DNA of 64,000 bases. Origin: Clostridiaceae bacterium (GTDB lineage: Bacteria > Bacillota > Clostridia > Oscillospirales > Butyricicoccaceae). The stretch is from the NCBI GenBank assembly GCA_018383195.1, contig JAGZOP010000001.1, positions 186,001-250,000 on the forward strand. Reading direction: 5' to 3'. Both the position numbers and the translations under genes were made by a program. Below the pieces are notes generated by a model. It did not search any database, had not been told where the DNA came from, and was given only the letters and a program-made list of their open reading frames with translations. Shown piece after piece: positions 51,137 to 59,954 of this stretch; position 1 is the first letter of the stretch, and every line of letters starts with the position of its first letter.

Positions 51137-52795
51137 ATGAAAGAAAAACTGAAGATCATACCCTTGGGCGGTCTGGATGAGATCGGCAAGAATATGACGG
51201 TTGTCGAGTACGGAAACGACATGATCGTAATCGACTGCGGTCTTGCATTCCCGGATGACGACATGCTGGGCGTAGACCTTGTCATTCCCGATACCACGTA
51301 CCTGAAGCGCAACTACAAAAAGCTGCGCGGCTATCTCATCACCCACGGTCATGAGGACCACATCGGCGCTCTGCCCTATGTCCTGCGCGAAACCAACGCG
51401 CCGGTTTACGGCACCCGCCTGACCTGCGGCATCATCGAAACCAAGCTCGCCGAGCATAAGATGCCCTCGAAGGTGCGCCTTAACCGCATCAAGGCGGGCG
51501 ACACGGTCAAGCTGGGCTGCTTTACGATTGAGTTTATCCACACCAACCACTCGATTGCCGACTCGGTTGCCCTCGCCATCCGCACCCCGCTGGGCACCAT
51601 CATCCACACCGGCGACTTCAAGGTAGACCTCACGCCGGCATCGGGCAAGATGATTGATCTGGCACGCTTTGGAGAACTGGGGCAGGAAGGTGTACTGGCG
51701 CTGATGAGCGACTCGACCAACGTTGAGCGCCCTGGTTATACCCCGTCGGAGCAGACGGTCGGGGCAAGTCTGGAAAAGTTTTTTAAGAACTGTCAGCAAC
51801 GCATCATCGTAGCGACCTTTGCCTCCAACGTATCTCGTCTCCAGCAGATTCTCGACATCTCTGCCAAGTATGGACGCAAAGTTGCTGTCTGCGGTCGCAG
51901 CATGGAAAAAATCACTGCGGTAGCCGGTGAGCTTGGATATCTGACCGACAAGGGCAAAGTGCTGATCGATATGAATGAAATCCGCCGCTATCCGCGCGAG
52001 CAGCTTGTCATCGTTTCGACCGGTTCACAGGGCGAGACGATGTCTGCGCTGTACCGTATGGCGTACAACAGCCACAAACAGGTGGAGGTTGTCCCCGGTG
52101 ACCGCATCCTGATTGCGGCTTCCGCAATCCCGGGCAACGAAAAGTCGGTCAACAACATGGTCAACGAGCTGTACAAAAAGGGCGCCGAGGTCATTTACGA
52201 CCGCAGCGCTGCCCTGCACGTTTCCGGTCATGCCTGTCAGGAGGAGCAGAAGCTCATGCTGGCGCTCTGCCGCCCCAAGTACTTTATTCCGGTACACGGT
52301 GAGCACCGCATGCTGTGCATGCATGCAAACCTCGGCGAGCAGATGGGCGTCCCGAAGAAGAATGTCATCATCGGTGAAATCGGCCGCCCGATCGAGATCA
52401 GTGAAAAATCCGCACGGCTCGGCAATATGGTGCCGTCCGGTCGTGTGCTGGTCGATGGGCTCGGGATTGGCGACGTCGGCTCGGCAGTTCTGCGCGACCG
52501 CAAGCATCTGGCGGAGGACGGTCTGCTCGTGGTCGTCATGACCATCGACGCGACCTCGGGCGTGGTCATTGCAGGTCCCGATATTGTCTCCCGCGGCTTT
52601 GTCTATGTCAAGGAAGCCGAACCGCTCATGGAAGAGCTGCGCACCACCTGCCAAATTGCGCTTGACCGCTGTCTGGATGAGGGCGTCAAGGATTGGAACG
52701 GCATCAAGCTTGCCGTCAAGGGCGCACTCAGCGACTTCCTCTTCAAAAAGACCAAGCGCAGCCCCATGATTCTGCCGATTATTATGGAAATCTAA
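51137..52795 (+). CDS. rnjA: Ribonuclease J
   Basis: A 552-residue metallo-beta-lactamase/beta-CASP ribonuclease that matures and degrades RNA in firmicutes. The metal motif HGHEDHIGALP, the later GDFKVDLTPASG, SDSTN, HVSGHACQEE and PVHGEHRML are all present. Length fits RNase J1/J2. GAAAAAGGAAAG precedes ATG 51137. Single gene with its own terminator. Confidence 0.96.
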   Translation: MKEKLKIIPLGGLDEIGKNMTVVEYGNDMIVIDCGLAFPDDDMLGVDLVIPDTTYLKRNYKKLRGYLITHGHEDHIGALPYVLRETNAPVYGTRLTCGIIETKLAEHKMPSKVRLNRIKAGDTVKLGCFTIEFIHTNHSIADSVALAIRTPLGTIIHTGDFKVDLTPASGKMIDLARFGELGQEGVLALMSDSTNVERPGYTPSEQTVGASLEKFFKNCQQRIIVATFASNVSRLQQILDISAKYGRKVAVCGRSMEKITAVAGELGYLTDKGKVLIDMNEIRRYPREQLVIVSTGSQGETMSALYRMAYNSHKQVEVVPGDRILIAASAIPGNEKSVNNMVNELYKKGAEVIYDRSAALHVSGHACQEEQKLMLALCRPKYFIPVHGEHRMLCMHANLGEQMGVPKKNVIIGEIGRPIEISEKSARLGNMVPSGRVLVDGLGIGDVGSAVLRDRKHLAEDGLLVVVMTIDATSGVVIAGPDIVSRGFVYVKEAEPLMEELRTTCQIALDRCLDEGVKDWNGIKLAVKGALSDFLFKKTKRSPMILPIIMEI

Positions 52796-52804
52796 TCAAG
52801 ATAC

Positions 52805-52843
52805 AAAAAGACCTTCCGGTTTGTCCCGGAAGGTCTTTTTTTG
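52805..52843 (+). terminator. Terminator of rnjA
   Basis: AAGACCTTCCGG and CCGGAAGGTCTT, followed by TTTTT. Confidence 0.9.
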
Positions 52844-52896
52844 CTCTTCTGAGCATGCTCATACCGATTCTAAGCAAGCATACTCACAAAATCCTA

Positions 52897-53580
52897 TTAT
52901 TTTTTCACGCCGTTATATTCCAGCTTATACCCCACCCGCCGCAGCGATACAATTCGCACATCCGATTGCAAATATCGCAGTTTTTTGCGCAGAAAAGACA
53001 GATAGACCTCCACATTGTTCGCCTCTGCGTTGGAATCATATCCCCAGACACGGGTAATCATGCGCTCTTTGGCGACCACAATGCGGGAATTTGCCATCAA
53101 CAGATACAGCACCTCGAATTCCTTGCGGTTGAGCTGCACAGACTGCTCCCCCCGATACAGGATATGGGTATCGAGTGCAAGCGTCAAATCTCCGTATTCC
53201 ATGGTTTCCAGAACAACCGTCCCAAGCCGCCGTGACAATGCACGCACCCGCGCAAGCAGTTCTTCCTCTGCAAAGGGTTTGGTCATATAATCATCGGCGC
53301 CGCTGTCCAGTCCTTTTACCCGGTCCGCAACCGTGCTGCGTGCGCTCAGCATTAGAATTGGGGTGGCATTTTTCTCCCGGCGCAGCGTGCGCGCAATCTC
53401 AAGCCCGCTGAGGTCCGGCAGCCCCACATCGAGCACAACTACATTATACGGATTGAGCCGCGCATATTCCAGACCGTCCCGCCCATTGTAAACCGCTTCC
53501 GCAATATATTTCTGCCGCTGCATCAGGCGCACAAGCGCGTCTGCCAGCCGCCGGTCATCCTCAATAATCAACACATTCAT
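52897..53580 (-). CDS. OmpR/PhoB-family response regulator
   Basis: A 227-residue two-domain regulator. Receiver: VLIIEDDRRLADALVRLM, phospho-acceptor in VVLDVGLPDLSG, LSARST and the Lys in YMTKPFAEEELLARV. Output: winged helix of OmpR type (LNRKEFEVLYLLMAN, TRVWGYDSNAEANNVEVYLSFLRKKL). ATG 53580 has AGGGTGAT upstream. No kinase gene lies next to it, so its partner is elsewhere. Divergent from spoIIGA. Confidence 0.9.
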   Translation of the reverse strand: MNVLIIEDDRRLADALVRLMQRQKYIAEAVYNGRDGLEYARLNPYNVVVLDVGLPDLSGLEIARTLRREKNATPILMLSARSTVADRVKGLDSGADDYMTKPFAEEELLARVRALSRRLGTVVLETMEYGDLTLALDTHILYRGEQSVQLNRKEFEVLYLLMANSRIVVAKERMITRVWGYDSNAEANNVEVYLSFLRKKLRYLQSDVRIVSLRRVGYKLEYNGVKK

Positions 53581-53691
53581 TCGATCACCCTGCCTTCTAT
53601 TATATATGGAGTTCGCCTGCCCTGCAAGCAGCCTGTCCACGGGAATTCTGCCGGTTTTGCGAAGCCGCTTACGCACAATTCATCCGTCTGC

Positions 53692-53725
53692 TTTGACAAA
53701 ATCCTGCTTCTCCCTGCCGTATAAT
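53692..53725 (+). promoter_or_regulatory. spoIIG-type promoter with Spo0A box
   Basis: TTGACA (53693-53698) and TATAAT (53720-53725) are both perfect but 21 bases apart, as in the atypical spoIIG promoter of B. subtilis (22 bases). TTTGACAAA (53692-53700) is on its complement a perfect Spo0A box TTTGTCAAA overlapping the -35. This strongly suggests Spo0A-P activation. Confidence 0.75.
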
Positions 53726-53752
53726 AGAAAGGCGGACAAAGGAGGGGGCGCA

Positions 53753-54592
53753 ATGCGGGTCATTTATGTGGACGTACTCGCCGGGGTCAATTTGGCAATG
53801 GATTATCTGCTTCTTGCAGCCACGGCAAAGTTATCCGGCACCTACTGCACCCGCGCCCGCCTGCTCGCGGGTGCAGCACTCGGTGCGTGCTATGCAGTGG
53901 CAAGCTGCGGGATTCCATTTCTCGCTCTAATGCCTATCAAGGCTGCTGCCGGGCTCCTCATGGTGCGCCTTTGCTTCGGCGCGCGCAGCACCGCCGAACT
54001 TGTCCGACTGGCGGCACTGTTCTATCTGGTGTCCTGTGCGGCTGCGGGCGGTGCGCTTGCGCTCGGCAAAGTCAGCGATGCGTCTTTCTTTGCTGGCGGC
54101 GGGTACTATATAGATGTCCCGTTCCGGGTCGTCGCAGCCGCAGGCGCAGTCAGTTGGGGATTGACTGGATTGCTGTTTCGCGGAGAGGTCAAAGCACGCA
54201 AAGCCTGCTGCGTGCATCTGGACTTCGCCGGGCACAGCGCGGACTTTTCCCTGCTGGTGGACACCGGAAACGACCTGAGCGACCCGGTCAGCGGGCGTCC
54301 TGCGCTTGTACTCGACCGCAGAGCCGCAGCGCGCGTGCTTCCGGTTGAAGCCGCCCTGCCGCTTGCCGCGCTGCGCGCGGACAACGCCTCCGCTGTGCTC
54401 GCCGCCTTACCCGGTACATACCGGACGCAGTTTCAGCTTCTCCCCTACCGCGCAATCGGAAAGGAGGGCGGTCTGCTGCTTGCGTTCCGTCCGGAGCGTG
54501 CCGAGCGCGACGGCAAGCCATGGCAGGGACTTGCCGCCATTTCGCCGGAGCGGGTTGCAAACGGATTTTATGAAGGCTTGATCGGACTGTGA
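53753..54592 (+). CDS. spoIIGA: Sigma-E processing peptidase SpoIIGA
   Basis: A 279-residue membrane aspartic protease that activates pro-SigE in the mother cell. The N-terminal half has five membrane helices (VIYVDVLAGVNLAMDYLLL to about residue 145). The C-terminal domain has the catalytic Asp170 in LLVDTGNDLSDPVSG, followed by LPYRAIGKEGGLLLAF. AAAGGAGGGGG precedes ATG 53753. It overlaps the next frame and is followed by sigE after 14 bases, the conserved spoIIG order; sigG is not next to it. Confidence 0.93.
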   Translation: MRVIYVDVLAGVNLAMDYLLLAATAKLSGTYCTRARLLAGAALGACYAVASCGIPFLALMPIKAAAGLLMVRLCFGARSTAELVRLAALFYLVSCAAAGGALALGKVSDASFFAGGGYYIDVPFRVVAAAGAVSWGLTGLLFRGEVKARKACCVHLDFAGHSADFSLLVDTGNDLSDPVSGRPALVLDRRAAARVLPVEAALPLAALRADNASAVLAALPGTYRTQFQLLPYRAIGKEGGLLLAFRPERAERDGKPWQGLAAISPERVANGFYEGLIGL

Positions 54593-54606
54593 AAGGGGAC
54601 AAAACA

Positions 54607-55311
54607 ATGCTGATTGCTTGGCTTACACGGCTGCTCACAAGGCTCGGGCTGATAAAACCCGGGAGCATCTACTACATTGGCGGAAACGAGGTGCTCCCCC
54701 CGCCGATGAAACCCGATGAAGAATCCGCCGCGCTCACCGCCCTTCAAAACGGGGAAGGCTGGGCGCGCGACAAACTGATTGAGCACAACCTGCGTCTCGT
54801 GGTCTATATCGCACGAAAATTTGAAAATACCAGTGTGGGAACCGAGGATCTCATTTCCATCGGCACAATCGGGCTAATCAAGGCGGTCGGCACCTTCAAG
54901 CCGGACAAAAAGGTCAAGCTTGCGACCTATGCGTCCCGGTGCGTGGAAAACGAAATTTTGATGCACCTGCGCAAGGTTTCCGGACAGCGTGCAGAAGTCT
55001 CGTTCGATGAGCCGCTTAGTTCGGACTGGGACGGCAACGAGCTGCTGCTTTCCGACATCCTCGGCACCGACCCCGACAGCGTGATGCGCCCCATCGAGGA
55101 CGATGTGGACCGCGAACTTGTTCGCCGCGCACTCACCCGTCTGCCGCCCCGCGAAATGCAGATCATTGCCATGCGGTTTGGTCTGGGCGGCAAAGACAGC
55201 CTGACGCAGAAGGAAGTCGCCGACCAGCTCGGCATTTCGCAGTCGTATATCTCGCGCTTGGAAAAGCGTATCATTGCACGCATGAAAAAGGATATCCTCA
55301 AATGGGTATAG
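54607..55311 (+). CDS. sigE: Sporulation sigma factor SigE
   Basis: A 234-residue early mother-cell sigma factor. The N-terminus has a pro-sequence (about the first 25 residues, LIKPGSIYYIGGNEVLPPP), cleaved by SpoIIGA. Region 2 reads LIEHNLRLVVYIARKFENT, DLISIGTIGLIKAV and KLATYASRCVENEILMHLR. Region 4 reads GLGGKDSLTQKEVADQLGISQSYISRLEKRI. ATG 54607 follows AAAGGGGA. In the same operon as spoIIGA. Confidence 0.96.
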   Translation: MLIAWLTRLLTRLGLIKPGSIYYIGGNEVLPPPMKPDEESAALTALQNGEGWARDKLIEHNLRLVVYIARKFENTSVGTEDLISIGTIGLIKAVGTFKPDKKVKLATYASRCVENEILMHLRKVSGQRAEVSFDEPLSSDWDGNELLLSDILGTDPDSVMRPIEDDVDRELVRRALTRLPPREMQIIAMRFGLGGKDSLTQKEVADQLGISQSYISRLEKRIIARMKKDILKWV

Positions 55312-55415
55312 GCGGCACGCCGGCGGTCAAACGGACTGCCGGCGTGTTCTGTTCTCTTGACGCGGTTCAAAAAATCTCGTATCATAAGATCAATGATATT
55401 TTTGGGGGAATTCTC

Positions 55416-56759
55416 ATGTCCGAAAACAAGATGGGTTCCATGCCCAAGGGCAAGCTGCTGCTCACGTTGTCGCTGCCGGTGATGGCTTCCATGCTGATCA
55501 GCGCACTCTATAATATTGTAGACAGCATGTTTGTCGCACGCATCAGCGATGACGCACTGAACGCAGTCTCCCTGTGTTTCCCTGTACAGCTTTTAATGAT
55601 CTCTGCCGCAACCGGCATCGGCGTGGGACTGAATGTGCTGCTCAGCCGGGCGCTCGGAGCGAAGCAGCAGCAGCGCGCAAACGCGGTCGCAATGCATGGC
55701 GTTTTTCTTTCACTGATCTGCTGGGCGCTCTTTGCGGCGCTTGGCGCGGCGTTCAGCCGTCCGTTCCTCGCTTTATTCACCGATAACCCCGCGATTCTTT
55801 CCATGGGCACCGATTATCTGCGAATCTGTACAGCTTTTTCGTGCGGCGTGTTCCTGCTGTTCACGGCTGAGCGGCTGATGCAGGCAACCGGCAAGACCGT
55901 TTACCACATGGTCATCCAGTGCATCGGCGCGCTGATTAACGTTGTGCTCGACCCCATTTTGATTTTTGGTCTGTTCGGATGTCCGGCACTTGGCGTTGCT
56001 GGCGCTGCTGCCGCAACGGTCATCGGACAGTGTATCGCCATGGTCATCGGTTTCTATTTGAATCTGAAACTCAACCGGGATATTCACCTGTCGGCAAAAG
56101 GCTTCCGCCCAAATGCTGTAATCACCGCAGAAATCTGCCGGGTTGGTCTGCCGGCGGCGCTGATGCAGGGGCTGTCCACGGTGATGACCGCAGGCATGAA
56201 CGCTATCCTGATGCCGCTGAGCAGCGCAGCAGTCGGATTCTTTGGCGTGTATTACAAGCTGCAAAACTTCCTTTTCATGCCGCTTTATGGTCTGACCAAC
56301 ACCATGGTGCCAATCATTGGCTACAACTTGGGCGCCAAACAACCCGAACGGGTACGCGGCGTTCTGCGCAGCGCGCTCGCTTTTTCTACGGTCATTATGC
56401 TCGCCGGCGCAGTGCTGTTTTTCGCATTCCCCGAAGCGCTGCTGCGCCTATTCGGAGACGAGGCGTTCGCATTTTCCGGCGGCATCCATGCCATCCGCAT
56501 CATTGCCCCCTCTTTTCTTGCCGCAGGGATCGTCACTGCCTTTGCCGGCGCTCTGCAAGGTCTTGGGCGAAGCTGCGACGCGCTGCTCCTGACCGCCCTG
56601 CGGCAGCTTATCATCCTGCTTCCTGCTGCTTTTCTGCTCGGACAGCACAGCATCCATACGCTGTGGTTCGCTTTCCCCATTGCAGAACTGGGCGCTTTGC
56701 CGTTTTCGATTATTCTATGGCGACGCGCCGCACGGCTCAGCCAGATGCCGTCTCAATGA
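55416..56759 (+). CDS. MATE-family efflux transporter
   Basis: A 447-residue protein with twelve membrane helices in two six-helix halves. The start LLTLSLPVMASMLISALYNIVDSMFVARISDDALNAVSLCFPVQLLM is typical of clostridial MATE exporters. The family exports drugs or metabolites with sodium or proton. Substrate unknown. ATG 55416 follows TTGGGGGAA. Lies 104 bases after sigE and may be weakly cotranscribed. Confidence 0.9.
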   Translation: MSENKMGSMPKGKLLLTLSLPVMASMLISALYNIVDSMFVARISDDALNAVSLCFPVQLLMISAATGIGVGLNVLLSRALGAKQQQRANAVAMHGVFLSLICWALFAALGAAFSRPFLALFTDNPAILSMGTDYLRICTAFSCGVFLLFTAERLMQATGKTVYHMVIQCIGALINVVLDPILIFGLFGCPALGVAGAAAATVIGQCIAMVIGFYLNLKLNRDIHLSAKGFRPNAVITAEICRVGLPAALMQGLSTVMTAGMNAILMPLSSAAVGFFGVYYKLQNFLFMPLYGLTNTMVPIIGYNLGAKQPERVRGVLRSALAFSTVIMLAGAVLFFAFPEALLRLFGDEAFAFSGGIHAIRIIAPSFLAAGIVTAFAGALQGLGRSCDALLLTALRQLIILLPAAFLLGQHSIHTLWFAFPIAELGALPFSIILWRRAARLSQMPSQ

Positions 56760-56775
56760 ATTTACAAATTGGAAC

Positions 56776-56804
56776 TTGTTTTTTCGGGAAAAAGAGCATA
56801 CAAT
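56776..56804 (+). promoter_or_regulatory. Promoter of the HD-domain gene
   Basis: TTGTTT, 17 bases, TACAAT; 33 bases before the start. Confidence 0.55.
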
Positions 56805-56837
56805 AGGGATAAACAAAGAGATTAGAAGGTGATTCCA

Positions 56838-57365
56838 ATGGACAACGAATTTGAACAGATCACCTGCGATATTCTTGCCGATCCTCTGTTTCAGGAAACC
56901 CGCTCCCTCGTGCACCACGGAGGCGAAAATTCCGTGTACGATCACTCGGTTGCAACTGCGCGCACCGCATATTCTCTGGCGCGCCGGTTTGGGCTGAGCG
57001 CGGAGCGCATCCGGTCGGTTACGCGGGCAGCTCTGCTTCACGATTTCTTCGGCTATGACTGGCACAGCGACTGGTTTAAAAACTACACCCGCCAGTACTC
57101 CGGCTGGCAGCGTTTTCGCCACATGCATGCGTTTATCCATGGCGATATTGCTGCTGCACGTGCGCAGGAGCGCTTCGGTCTGACTGAGCGTCAGCGCGCA
57201 GCGATTGCAAGCCATATGTTTCCGCTTGCGTTTTCTATGCCGCGCTCCAGCGAAGCATGGATTATTACGCTTGCCGATAAGATTGTCGCTTCCCGCGAAA
57301 TGACAATGGCAGTAGGATATTATACGGTAAATTTCTGCCGGAAGCTTTTTCCGGCCGTACAGTGA
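56838..57365 (+). CDS. HD-domain phosphohydrolase
   Basis: A 175-residue HD-domain protein. Metal ligands: His in DHSVATARTAY, the HD pair in AALLHDFFGYDW, His in HAFIHGDIAAA and Asp in TLADKIVAS. Family members cleave phosphate from nucleotides or phospholipid-like substrates; the substrate here is unknown. AGAAGGTGAT lies before ATG 56838. It has its own promoter and terminator. Confidence 0.85.
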   Translation: MDNEFEQITCDILADPLFQETRSLVHHGGENSVYDHSVATARTAYSLARRFGLSAERIRSVTRAALLHDFFGYDWHSDWFKNYTRQYSGWQRFRHMHAFIHGDIAAARAQERFGLTERQRAAIASHMFPLAFSMPRSSEAWIITLADKIVASREMTMAVGYYTVNFCRKLFPAVQ

Positions 57366-57372
57366 TCTATCC

Positions 57373-57404
57373 GGCGGTCTCTTTGTGAGACCGCCTTTTG
57401 TTTT
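57373..57404 (+). terminator. Terminator of the HD-domain gene
   Basis: GGCGGTCTC and GAGACCGCC with TTTTGTTTT. Confidence 0.8.
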
Positions 57405-57421
57405 GACATTTGGAGGGCAAC

Positions 57422-58129
57422 ATGAAACTGCATGAAAAACTGGCGCTGCATCTCTCCGATACTGTTGCGGTCATCGGGGCGGGCGGCAAAACAACCGCGC
57501 TCTGGCGGCTTGCCGAGGAGCGGCGCGACGCAGGCGCGCCGGTACTGGTCACAACTTCAACCCATATTCTGATTCCCGCAGACGGCGTCTGCGATGCATT
57601 TGTCTCTCCGGACACCGCAGATGTGCTGCTGCGCTGCTGCAAGCCGGCACAGAGCATCTGCGCCGGCTATCCCTGCGGGGAGGGAAAATGCACGGGGTTA
57701 TCTCCCTCCCTGTTTGCTGCCGCACAGCAGGCAGCGCTGCATCCGCTCTATGAAGCGGACGGCGCGGGCAGGCTTCCCGCCAAGCTGCACAAAGAAACCG
57801 AACCGGTCATCCATCCAAATACAGACAAGATTCTTCTGGTTGCAGGACTGCGCGCGCTCGGCAAGCCGGTTTCCTCGGTTTGCCATCGATATGCGTTGTC
57901 TCCCCGGATGGCGGCGAACCCCGCGCGCAGCTTTGATACAAACGATCTCCTCGAAACCATCCGAGACGGCATCCGCGCTTGCGGCGCACCCGTCGAGCGG
58001 CTGCGCATCCTGATCAATCAGGCAGATACGCCGCATCTTTTTGAGCAGGCACGCCCTTTGGAACAAACGCTGCGCGCAGAGGGATATTTTGTACGGATTG
58101 GCTGTCTCAGAAGTCCATTCTGGCCGTAA
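57422..58129 (+). CDS. yqeC: YqeC-like selenium-dependent hydroxylase accessory protein
   Basis: A 235-residue YqeC protein, linked to selenium-dependent molybdenum hydroxylases (xanthine dehydrogenase type) in anaerobes. The P-loop is VAVIGAGGKTTALWRLA; LVTTSTHI, LYEADGAGRLPAKLHKETEPVIH and NQADT are conserved. Other accessory genes (yqeB, selD, xdh) are not in the window. ATG 57422 with GGAGGGCA. Its stop abuts the large palindrome starting at 58132. Confidence 0.85.
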   Translation: MKLHEKLALHLSDTVAVIGAGGKTTALWRLAEERRDAGAPVLVTTSTHILIPADGVCDAFVSPDTADVLLRCCKPAQSICAGYPCGEGKCTGLSPSLFAAAQQAALHPLYEADGAGRLPAKLHKETEPVIHPNTDKILLVAGLRALGKPVSSVCHRYALSPRMAANPARSFDTNDLLETIRDGIRACGAPVERLRILINQADTPHLFEQARPLEQTLRAEGYFVRIGCLRSPFWP

Positions 58130-58131
58130 AC

Positions 58132-58394
58132 GGGTCCGGGGCTGTGCTCCGGCGCGCTCCAGCCGCGCAGGCTGGCTGCTGTCCGCAGACAGCAGAATCT
58201 TCCGGAAAAATCCGCGTCCGCCCGGATTTTTTCCTATTTGAGAAAACCAAAAGCCTTCCCAAACGGGAAGGCTTTTCAAATTTATGTTTTATTTGAAAAA
58301 CAGGCATCCCCCGGTTTTCAATCGGGGATTTCGCGCGCTGCGGCGCGCGACCAGCCTGCGCGGCTGGATCGCGCCGGGTCTCAGACCCGGACCC
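58132..58394. repeat. Second large palindrome (inverted pair of structured repeats)
   Basis: Arms 58132-58175 and 58351-58394 are near-perfect inverted copies (about 44 bases, a handful of mismatches), exactly symmetrical around 58263. Inside them each arm has its own hairpin at the same distance: CTGCTGTC-CGCA-GACAGCAG (58176-58195) and CGCGCGC-TGCG-GCGCGCG (58332-58349), different in sequence but alike in shape. The centre is a terminator hairpin (58248-58276). It fills the convergent gap between yqeC and the ABC gene. Not coding. Confidence 0.7.
58248..58276. terminator. Bidirectional terminator at the palindrome centre
   Basis: AAAAGCCTTCCC and GGGAAGGCTTTT around AAAC. A second hairpin at 58206-58233 (AATCCG with CGGATT then TTTT) would stop yqeC transcripts earlier. 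Confidence 0.8.
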
Positions 58395-58397
58395 ATT

Positions 58398-59120
58398 TTA
58401 GAGCACCTTGGACAGGAACTCCTTCAGACGCGGATGCTGCGGATTACTAAAGAACTCGCCCGGCTCGTTCTGCTCGGCAATCACGCCCTGATCCATAAAC
58501 AGCACGCGCGTTGCGACCGAACGGGCAAAACCCATCTCGTGGGTGACAACCACCATGGTCATGCCCTCATCGGCAAGCTCCTTCATAATCTCAAGTACCT
58601 CGCCGACCATTTCCGGGTCAAGCGCCGAGGTCGGCTCGTCAAACAGCATCACATCGGGGTTCATGGCAAGCGCACGCGCAATCGCAATACGCTGCTGCTG
58701 TCCGCCCGAAAGCTGCGCCGGATACGCATCTGCTTTATCCGGCAGACCAACCCGCGCAATCAGTTCCAGTGCGCATTTATCCGCTTCCTCTTCGCTCATC
58801 AAACCGAGTTTTACCGGCGCGAGTTTGATGTTCTCCTTGACCGACAAATGCGGAAACAGATTGAACTGCTGGAACACCATCCCCATCTTCTGACGGAGCT
58901 TGTTGATATCGTTCTTCGGGTCGGTAATATCCGTCCCTTCAAATGTAATGGTGCCGCTCGTCGGCTCCTCGAGCAGATTCAGGCAGCGCAGAAATGTGGA
59001 CTTGCCCGAACCGGACGGACCGATTACAACCACCTTTTCGCCTTTGGAGATGTGTTCGTCGATACCTTTCAGCACTTCATGGTCTCCAAAGGATTTATGT
59101 AAGCCTTTAACGTCGATCAC
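58398..59120 (-). CDS. Amino-acid ABC transporter ATP-binding protein
   Basis: A 240-residue GlnQ-type ATPase. Walker A is VVIGPSGSGKSTFLRCLN, Q-loop VFQQFNLF, signature LSGGQQQRIAIARALAM, Walker B VMLFDEPTSALDPE, switch His in VVVTHEMGFA. It starts GTG at 59120 with AAAGGAGG upstream; the start lies inside the permease gene, so the two are coupled. It powers polar amino-acid uptake with the permease (59107-59877) and binding protein (59955-60752). Confidence 0.95.
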   Translation of the reverse strand: MIDVKGLHKSFGDHEVLKGIDEHISKGEKVVVIGPSGSGKSTFLRCLNLLEEPTSGTITFEGTDITDPKNDINKLRQKMGMVFQQFNLFPHLSVKENIKLAPVKLGLMSEEEADKCALELIARVGLPDKADAYPAQLSGGQQQRIAIARALAMNPDVMLFDEPTSALDPEMVGEVLEIMKELADEGMTMVVVTHEMGFARSVATRVLFMDQGVIAEQNEPGEFFSNPQHPRLKEFLSKVL

Positions 59121-59877
59121 TTGCGCGCAGCCTCCTTTCCAGAATTCCAAGCAGCTTGGTCAAGAACAGTACAATGACCAGATAAATCAGCGCTAGACAG
59201 ATATACGCTACCATTGTTTCGTAGGTATTGGATACAATGATCTGCGCACCCTTGGTCAGGTCGTTCAGACCAATCGTTGTCACAATCGAAGTCTCCTTGA
59301 CCAGTGTAATCAGCTCATTGCCCAGTGCAGGCAAAATATTTTTAATCGCCTGCGGAATGATAATGTACCACATGGTTTTTCCATAGTTAAGGCCAAGCGA
59401 ACGACCTGCCTCCATCTGTCCGGCACTGATCGACATAATGCCCGAACGGACAATCTCCGCGACATAGGCACCCGAGTTGATACCGAACGTGACGACTGCA
59501 CAGATCAGCGTCTCAGTCTGTCCGCGCGGCGTCATGATGACAAAGCTTGCAATGAGAAGCTGTACCATCATCGGCGTACCGCGGATGACCGTCAAATACA
59601 GCTTGCACAGCAGATTTGCAATGTTCAAAATAATATTCGGACGCGCATTCGCACGGCGGGAATCGTGCGCCGAACGAATCACCGCGACCAGTACGCCAAT
59701 GATAACACCCAAGAACAGGGCGCCCAATGTTGTCAGCGCAGTAACCTTTAAGCCATTCGCAAAGAACTTCCAGTTATCATTCAATAAAAAAACGCGATAC
59801 AGGGAATAGAGCAGCCCCTGCATGCCTTCCGGCATCGCCTGCAGCCAACCCGGCGCCTGTGCCAGCCATTCAGCCAT
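59107..59877 (-). CDS. Amino-acid ABC transporter permease
   Basis: A 256-residue HisM/GlnP-type permease with about five membrane helices. The family signature is NGLKVTALTTLGALFLGVIIG, TVIRGTPMMVQLL and the EAA-like loop SGIMSISAGQMEAGRSLGLNYGKTM. It lies between the binding-protein and ATPase genes and overlaps the ATPase by 14 bases. Polar amino acid or cystine is the usual substrate. Confidence 0.95.
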   Translation of the reverse strand: MAEWLAQAPGWLQAMPEGMQGLLYSLYRVFLLNDNWKFFANGLKVTALTTLGALFLGVIIGVLVAVIRSAHDSRRANARPNIILNIANLLCKLYLTVIRGTPMMVQLLIASFVIMTPRGQTETLICAVVTFGINSGAYVAEIVRSGIMSISAGQMEAGRSLGLNYGKTMWYIIIPQAIKNILPALGNELITLVKETSIVTTIGLNDLTKGAQIIVSNTYETMVAYICLALIYLVIVLFLTKLLGILERRLRASDRR

Positions 59878-59903
59878 CTGGCAATTCCTCCTTCTCTTAA
59901 CGC

Positions 59904-59937
59904 ACGAATACAGGGGCGGAAATCCGTCCCTGTATTC
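59904..59937 (-). other. Intercistronic stem-loop between binding protein and permease genes
   Basis: GAATACAGGGGCGGA and TCCGTCCCTGTATTC pair (15-bp arms, one mismatch). No U tract on either side, so it is more likely an mRNA stability element raising binding-protein over permease levels than a terminator. Confidence 0.55.
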
Positions 59938-59954
59938 TAAAAAAATCGTTTACA

